Assembly: GCA_013204355.1 (NCBI GenBank)
Contig: JABMOA010000093.1
Span: 1 to 8,190, forward strand
Length of the DNA: 8,190 nt
Source of the DNA: Candidatus Woesearchaeota archaeon
Lineage (GTDB): Archaea; Nanobdellota; Nanobdellia; Woesearchaeales; GW2011-AR9
Reading direction: 5' to 3'
In this document: one piece after another, positions 5,554 to 8,190 of the stretch
Layout: each line of letters opens with the position of its first letter
Position numbering within the stretch: position 1 is the first letter of the stretch
Notes under the pieces: model-generated
Told to the model about the DNA's origin: nothing
The model's database searches: none
The model's input: the letters and a program-made list of their open reading frames with translations, nothing else
Made by a program: the position numbers and the translations under genes

Positions 5554-6743
5554 AAATTGGTTAATTTTAATTGCTTTTTATTTTCTTTTAATAATACTGA
5601 TTCGTTTAATAACACATCTAGATTAAATCCAAATTTTGTTTTCACAAATTCTCTTGCATAATCTAACATCAATTTCTCAGATGCAAATTTAAGAGGTTTC
5701 GTGTTTGCAGACTTTCTTGCAGATTCTCTACAAACCCACACACCTAATGGAATCTTATATTCTTCTGTAATAAACCTAAGCGCAATACATCTATATTGCC
5801 GTTTGTCTTGATTCATTTTTTCTAATACAGGTAATTGGGCTGCAAAGTATCCTCCAGCAGTTTCTACAGGATATGTTTTTCTTCCATTATATGATTCATG
5901 ATCCGTAGAATATGCATATCCTTGCTTACTCCAAGGATTCACAGGTGCTTTGAGATAGGTTTCAAATAATTCATAACCCCAGACTTCAGGGTAATATAAG
6001 AGAAGATAATAATTTCCCCAACTTCCACCAAAATGTAATTGATAATCACCAATGGGAAAATCCTTCACTTCTTGCGTAAGATGTTTACAAATTGTTGAAT
6101 CAGCAGCAGTTATACTCCATCGTGTAGGTACGAGTTTTCTATTCTTCTTCAAACCTAAATTACCTACAGATATTAATTTGCTTAACACACCTTCTTCAAA
6201 TCCTTTCTTGTAAAGTTTCAACATACCTCCAGTTGCTTTGAGATCTGTGTCAAAAACAACCTTCTCTACTTTATGGTCCACTTTTGTATTTGATGTAATA
6301 CGAGCTCTCTGGACACCTGAAGCTGGACCCCACGGTGTAATCTCAGATTCACCTTTAAGTTCTAATGAAGGTTGTTTAATTAGTGTTACATCTAATTCTG
6401 TTGGTACTTTTGCCATCCCAACTTCCTGAATAATGTTGAGCATATTTCCACCAGCATGAATATCCTTTACTTTCCATTTCTGTCTGCTATTTACTAACCC
6501 ATAACGCATAGATGCAATCTGGTCTGATTTAAAATTTCCAGAACTCCATAATTTAGGGGAATCATAGTAAGAAGTATCGCCAGAAAATTGAGGTGATAAG
6601 AATCCTATGTTTACATGAGGGTATCCAAATCTTCCTATGAATGGAGCTGGCGCAGATCCTTGAAACTGTTGTTTGAAATTCTTTTTAACCTGAAGTTTAG
6701 GAATCTCTTCTATGTCCTTGTACTTTACGCGGTGTATGTTCAT
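5550..6743 (-). CDS. nreA: DNA repair protein NreA (archaeal Nre family)
   Basis: The protein has 397 residues, typical for NreA. The family signature GSAPAPFIGRFGYPHVNIG at residues 29-47 is followed by RYGLVNSRQKW at 80-90 and the conserved IHAGGNMLNIIQEVGMAKVP. KLVPTRWSITAADSTI in the middle marks the second half, and YKIPLGVWVCRESAR lies near the end. The extreme C-terminus QLKLTNF (391-397) fits the PCNA-interacting motif Q-x-x-L-x-x-F known in NreA, linking it to DNA-damage repair; loss in Haloferax causes sensitivity to mitomycin C. The N-terminal zinc-finger cysteines found in some homologues are absent, and the gene cannot extend further because the tRNA lies 10 nt upstream. There is no TATA box or Shine-Dalgarno at the usual distance, so expression from the tRNA promoter and release by tRNA 3' processing is likely. 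Confidence 0.9.
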   Translation of the reverse strand: MNIHRVKYKDIEEIPKLQVKKNFKQQFQGSAPAPFIGRFGYPHVNIGFLSPQFSGDTSYYDSPKLWSSGNFKSDQIASMRYGLVNSRQKWKVKDIHAGGNMLNIIQEVGMAKVPTELDVTLIKQPSLELKGESEITPWGPASGVQRARITSNTKVDHKVEKVVFDTDLKATGGMLKLYKKGFEEGVLSKLISVGNLGLKKNRKLVPTRWSITAADSTICKHLTQEVKDFPIGDYQLHFGGSWGNYYLLLYYPEVWGYELFETYLKAPVNPWSKQGYAYSTDHESYNGRKTYPVETAGGYFAAQLPVLEKMNQDKRQYRCIALRFITEEYKIPLGVWVCRESARKSANTKPLKFASEKLMLDYAREFVKTKFGFNLDVLLNESVLLKENKKQLKLTNF

Positions 6744-6766
6744 TGTTTACAGCGGTAGGGACGGGA

Positions 6767-6782
6767 TTTCCGTATTGACAAT
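6767..6782 (-). other. 16-nt tRNA intron in the T-loop (position 59/60)
   Basis: The minus strand reads ATTGTCAATACGGAAA. A bulge-helix-bulge forms: TTCG just after the T-stem pairs with CGGA inside the intron (one U-G pair), with 3-nt bulges AAA and AAT. Cutting each bulge after its second base removes exactly these 16 nt and joins TTCGAA to T, restoring the standard loop. Confidence 0.8.
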
Positions 6783-6819
6783 TTCGAACCCGCGTGACAT
6801 CGCGGAACGTCAACTGGAT

Positions 6820-6853
6820 GTCTTGGACGAGACCTAAGATTCTTGATTTCTCG
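6820..6853 (-). other. 34-nt tRNA intron in the anticodon loop (position 37/38)
   Basis: The intron starts CGAGAAATC and ends TCCAAGAC. Only this excision gives a 7-base loop, CTTAAGA. The 3' side shows a canonical ACA bulge beside CTT-AAG pairing, and CGAGA pairs with TCTCG as the inner helix. The 5' side has A-C mismatches instead of a clean bulge, so the motif is relaxed. Confidence 0.75.
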
Positions 6854-6910
6854 CTTAAGTCCAGCGCTTTAAACCAAACTCAGCCACCCTACCTTTACTG
6901 AAACGAAAGT

Positions 6911-6930
6911 ATTATATATTGTTGCAATAT
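6911..6930. promoter_or_regulatory. Symmetric TATA region between the tRNA and a putative divergent RNA
   Basis: ATTATATATTG works as a TATA box on both strands. Leftward it predicts initiation near 6890-6893, the tRNA 5' end; rightward it predicts about 6942. ATATTG, TTG, CAATAT at 6916-6930 is an inverted repeat overlapping the box and could bind a dimeric regulator. Confidence 0.5.
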
Positions 6931-6941
6931 TATTATCCTAT

Positions 6942-7002
6942 CGCGGGATGTCAACTGGTATTAACCAGTGTTTTAGGCCTTCTTGGCCATTCTTCTTTTT
7001 TT
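6942..7002 (+). ncRNA. Putative small RNA with complementarity to tRNA-Leu
   Basis: Predicted to start about 26 nt after the symmetric TATA box and end at the T7 tract 6996-7002. Bases 6940-6958 match the complement of tRNA-Leu (6799-6817) at 17 of 19 positions, and both differences (A to G, C to T) still pair with the tRNA as G-U. The segment then forms a hairpin, ACTGGT with ACCAGT (6954-6969), and a second, GGCC with GGCC (about 6976-6988). It contains no C or D box. Alternatives are a 3' end element of xerA on the other strand or a vestige of a duplicated tRNA piece. Confidence 0.35.
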
Positions 7003-7007
7003 ATTAT

Positions 7008-7829
7008 TCATAACGCATCAAATGGACTTTGAACTTTTATTAACTGTGGTGATGCCATATGTAAATACACCATCGTTGTATCAATGGAAGTATGACCTAA
7101 TAGAGGTTGTACTTCTGTCACTGCATAACCATTCTCAATTAAATGTGTTGCAAACGAATGCCGTAACATGTGTGGATGTACTTCCTTGATGTTCGCACGT
7201 TTAGCAGCTGTTATGAGAATTTTCCTTATAGAAGAGTCCGATATATGATTTCCATAAATTCCTGAGAATATCCAATCATTCTTATTTAGATTATGATCTC
7301 TAATCCATCGCTGTAATTCTAACTTTAATTTTTCAGCGACAATGAATATCCTATCTTTTCCTCCTTTTCCATCACGCACCCATCCATAATTATTATTAAA
7401 CTCAAAATCTTTAATTTTTAAAGATACTAATTCGGAAACTCGCATCCCCGTTGCATAAAGTAATTTAATCATTAATTGATGTTTAGAATTTTTAATTGAC
7501 GGGAATAGTTTTTTAACATCTTCTTGTGATAAAAAATCAGGAAGTTTTTTTGGAACATTCACAAAATCAATATTCACTGTTAATTTTTTATTCAAAACTT
7601 TTTCAAAATAAAATTTAATTGCATTGATATTCACATTAAGTGTACTACCTGCACGATTCCATTTAATTAAATTATGTAAATATGCATCCACATCATATTT
7701 TGTAACTTCATTTGAATTCTTTCTAGATAATCTTAGAAATTTATTCACACAAAAGATATACGTTTGAATTGTTCTTTTTCTCAAACCACGTCTTTCCCCT
7801 TCTTTCCACATTAATTCTGCAACACCCAT
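7008..7829 (-). CDS. xerA: Tyrosine recombinase XerA (archaeal XerC/D-like)
   Basis: The 273-residue protein has the length of archaeal XerA. Residues 1-90 form the N-terminal core-binding domain. The catalytic domain contains Arg130 in ATGMRVSEL, Lys155 in DGKGGKDR, His220-x-x-Arg223 in HPHMLRHSF, His246 in LLGHTS, and the nucleophile Tyr255 in MVYLHM, so the full active site is present. The ending LIKVQSPFDAL resembles the V-K-S-P-L/F-D tail of archaeal XerA, which resolves chromosome dimers at a dif site. Although it lies near a tRNA, there are no other mobile genes and no repeat of the tRNA 3' end, so a host chromosome-resolution role is more likely than an integrase. A TATA box about 26-30 nt upstream of the ATG supports the start. 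Confidence 0.88.
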   Translation of the reverse strand: MGVAELMWKEGERRGLRKRTIQTYIFCVNKFLRLSRKNSNEVTKYDVDAYLHNLIKWNRAGSTLNVNINAIKFYFEKVLNKKLTVNIDFVNVPKKLPDFLSQEDVKKLFPSIKNSKHQLMIKLLYATGMRVSELVSLKIKDFEFNNNYGWVRDGKGGKDRIFIVAEKLKLELQRWIRDHNLNKNDWIFSGIYGNHISDSSIRKILITAAKRANIKEVHPHMLRHSFATHLIENGYAVTEVQPLLGHTSIDTTMVYLHMASPQLIKVQSPFDAL

Positions 7830-7853
7830 TGTAAAAATAACAAAATAAAAATG

Positions 7854-7863
7854 ATTTAAATAC
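7854..7863 (-). promoter_or_regulatory. TATA box of xerA
   Basis: The minus strand reads GTATTTAAAT. Its centre near 7858 predicts initiation around 7832, a few bases before ATG 7829. The ATTTAAAT core is palindromic, so weak rightward initiation near 7884 is also possible. Confidence 0.55.
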
Positions 7864-8065
7864 TTTGTCCGAACCTGTCCAGTGTGGGGTGTGCGACAGA
7901 ATAATCATAGAACTACAAAAAAGAAGTAACAGGTTTTTTCATTACGGGCCTCTAATTAAAGCCTGAAACATGAGAATCTATACCCACCCATCCAAAGGTC
8001 CGCATAACTCTAGTTATGTCCAATATTTTCATCGCTAAATTAGAAGTACGCTAACGCTAAACATT
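7864..8065. other. Gene-poor region with GC-richer islands and inverted repeats
   Basis: No convincing gene is seen. AACCTGT (7872-7878) can pair with ACAGGTT (7929-7935), which is followed by a T6 run (7934-7939). The same left arm can alternatively use CTGTC (7875-7879) with GACAG (7895-7899). CATAAC, TCTA, GTTATG at 8003-8018 is another perfect inverted repeat, and CGCTAA occurs three times (8033, 8049, 8055). This may hold a structured RNA or an untranslated leader; no known family is recognised. Confidence 0.35.
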
Positions 8066-8176
8066 ATGAACTTTGAGGTTGGCATTATTAACAAACAAAC
8101 AATTAAAACTAAAAAGAGAAAAATCCCCCTTCACGTAAAGTTGTTACCTGTTTTGGTAAATCAAAACTCCAAGTAG
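8066..8176 (+). CDS. Possible 36-residue basic peptide
   Basis: ATG at 8066 opens a frame ending in TAG at 8174-8176. The product starts MNFEVGIINKQTIKTKKRK and continues with hydrophobic IPLHVKLLPVLV. No Shine-Dalgarno is present, and only a weak AT stretch (CTAAATTA near 8035-8042) sits where a TATA box would be. Chance is a real possibility at this length. Confidence 0.2.
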   Translation: MNFEVGIINKQTIKTKKRKIPLHVKLLPVLVNQNSK

Positions 8177-8190
8177 AATCATTCTTTAAA

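Larger units (their letters stand above)
6754..6893 (-). tRNA. tRNA-Leu (anticodon UAA) with two introns
   Basis: Reading the minus strand: acceptor GGTAGGG (6887-6893) pairs with CCCTACC (6754-6760). The D-arm at 6866-6884 pairs GCT with AGC and contains the GG pair. Anticodon stem CTGGA (6860-6864) pairs with TCCAG (6814-6818), and the spliced loop reads CTTAAGA, anticodon UAA. The long variable arm at 6794-6813 (TGACG with TGTCA) marks a class II tRNA. T-stem GCGGG pairs with CCCGT, and the spliced T-loop is TTCGAAT. Removing 34 nt at position 37/38 and 16 nt at 59/60 leaves 90 nt. CCA is not encoded. The discriminator base is G rather than the A expected for leucine tRNAs. A minus-strand TATA box near 6912-6920 places initiation at or close to the mature 5' end. 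Confidence 0.9.

Noticed and set aside
6983..7189. Rightward 68-codon frame opposite the end of xerA
   Set aside because: It runs antisense to the conserved catalytic region of xerA, has a composition of a shadow frame, and no promoter or ribosome site.
6754..7829. Integrative element: tyrosine recombinase next to a tRNA with a partial repeat of the tRNA
   Set aside because: The repeat is 19 bp from the variable arm, not the tRNA 3' end, no cargo or excision genes are seen, and the recombinase has the archaeal XerA tail.
7952..8032. Leftward 26-codon frame (MKILDITRVMRTFGWVGIDS start)
   Set aside because: No TATA box at the expected distance, no Shine-Dalgarno, and it overlaps inverted repeats that suggest non-coding DNA.
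1..8190. CRISPR arrays, insertion sequences, rRNA or known defence genes
   Set aside because: No regularly spaced repeats, transposase-like proteins, rRNA motifs or defence-type domains were found on either strand.

Overview
The window looks like a piece of an AT-rich archaeal chromosome, most plausibly from a small-genome lineage such as Woesearchaeota or another DPANN group; the exact phylum is inference. The archaeal case rests on an NreA-family DNA-repair protein ending in a PCNA-binding motif, a XerA-type tyrosine recombinase, a tRNA gene interrupted by two short archaeal-type introns, and TATA boxes centred about 26 nt upstream of many ATGs, the pattern of leaderless archaeal transcription. 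No plasmid, phage, IS or CRISPR hallmark is present.

Layout from left to right: the 3' part of a PLP-dependent lyase/threonine-synthase-like gene (+) converges on a leftward pair, a BtpA-family TIM-barrel protein and a small charged coiled-coil protein. A divergent promoter region at about 1970-2044 separates these from a small zinc-binding protein (+). An unrecognised protein (-) follows, then a membrane-anchored transglutaminase-like protease/transferase (+), then a small two-helix membrane protein with four evenly spaced cysteines (+). A 37-residue gene on the minus strand at 4768-4881, preceded by a strong Shine-Dalgarno and a hairpin at the predicted 5' end of its mRNA, converges on the membrane protein at a shared hairpin terminator. 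After a long AT-rich gap comes a small unrecognised protein (+), whose stop codon overlaps that of nreA (-). nreA sits 10 nt downstream of a tRNA-Leu(UAA) gene and has no visible promoter of its own. xerA (-) lies upstream of the tRNA. The right-hand end is about 360 bp with GC-richer islands, inverted repeats and at best one short ORF.

The most interesting part is 6754-7003. The tRNA-Leu carries a 34-nt intron in the anticodon loop and a 16-nt intron in the T-loop, and excising both gives a normal 90-nt tRNA. Its 3' end abuts nreA, so tRNA 3' maturation could create the nreA mRNA leader. Divergent from it, a predicted small RNA of about 60 nt begins with 17-19 nt able to pair without interruption to the tRNA variable arm and anticodon stem; the only two differences from perfect complementarity become G-U pairs. 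It then has two hairpins and a T7 tract. Functional links among tRNA, nreA and xerA beyond this proximity are not demonstrated.
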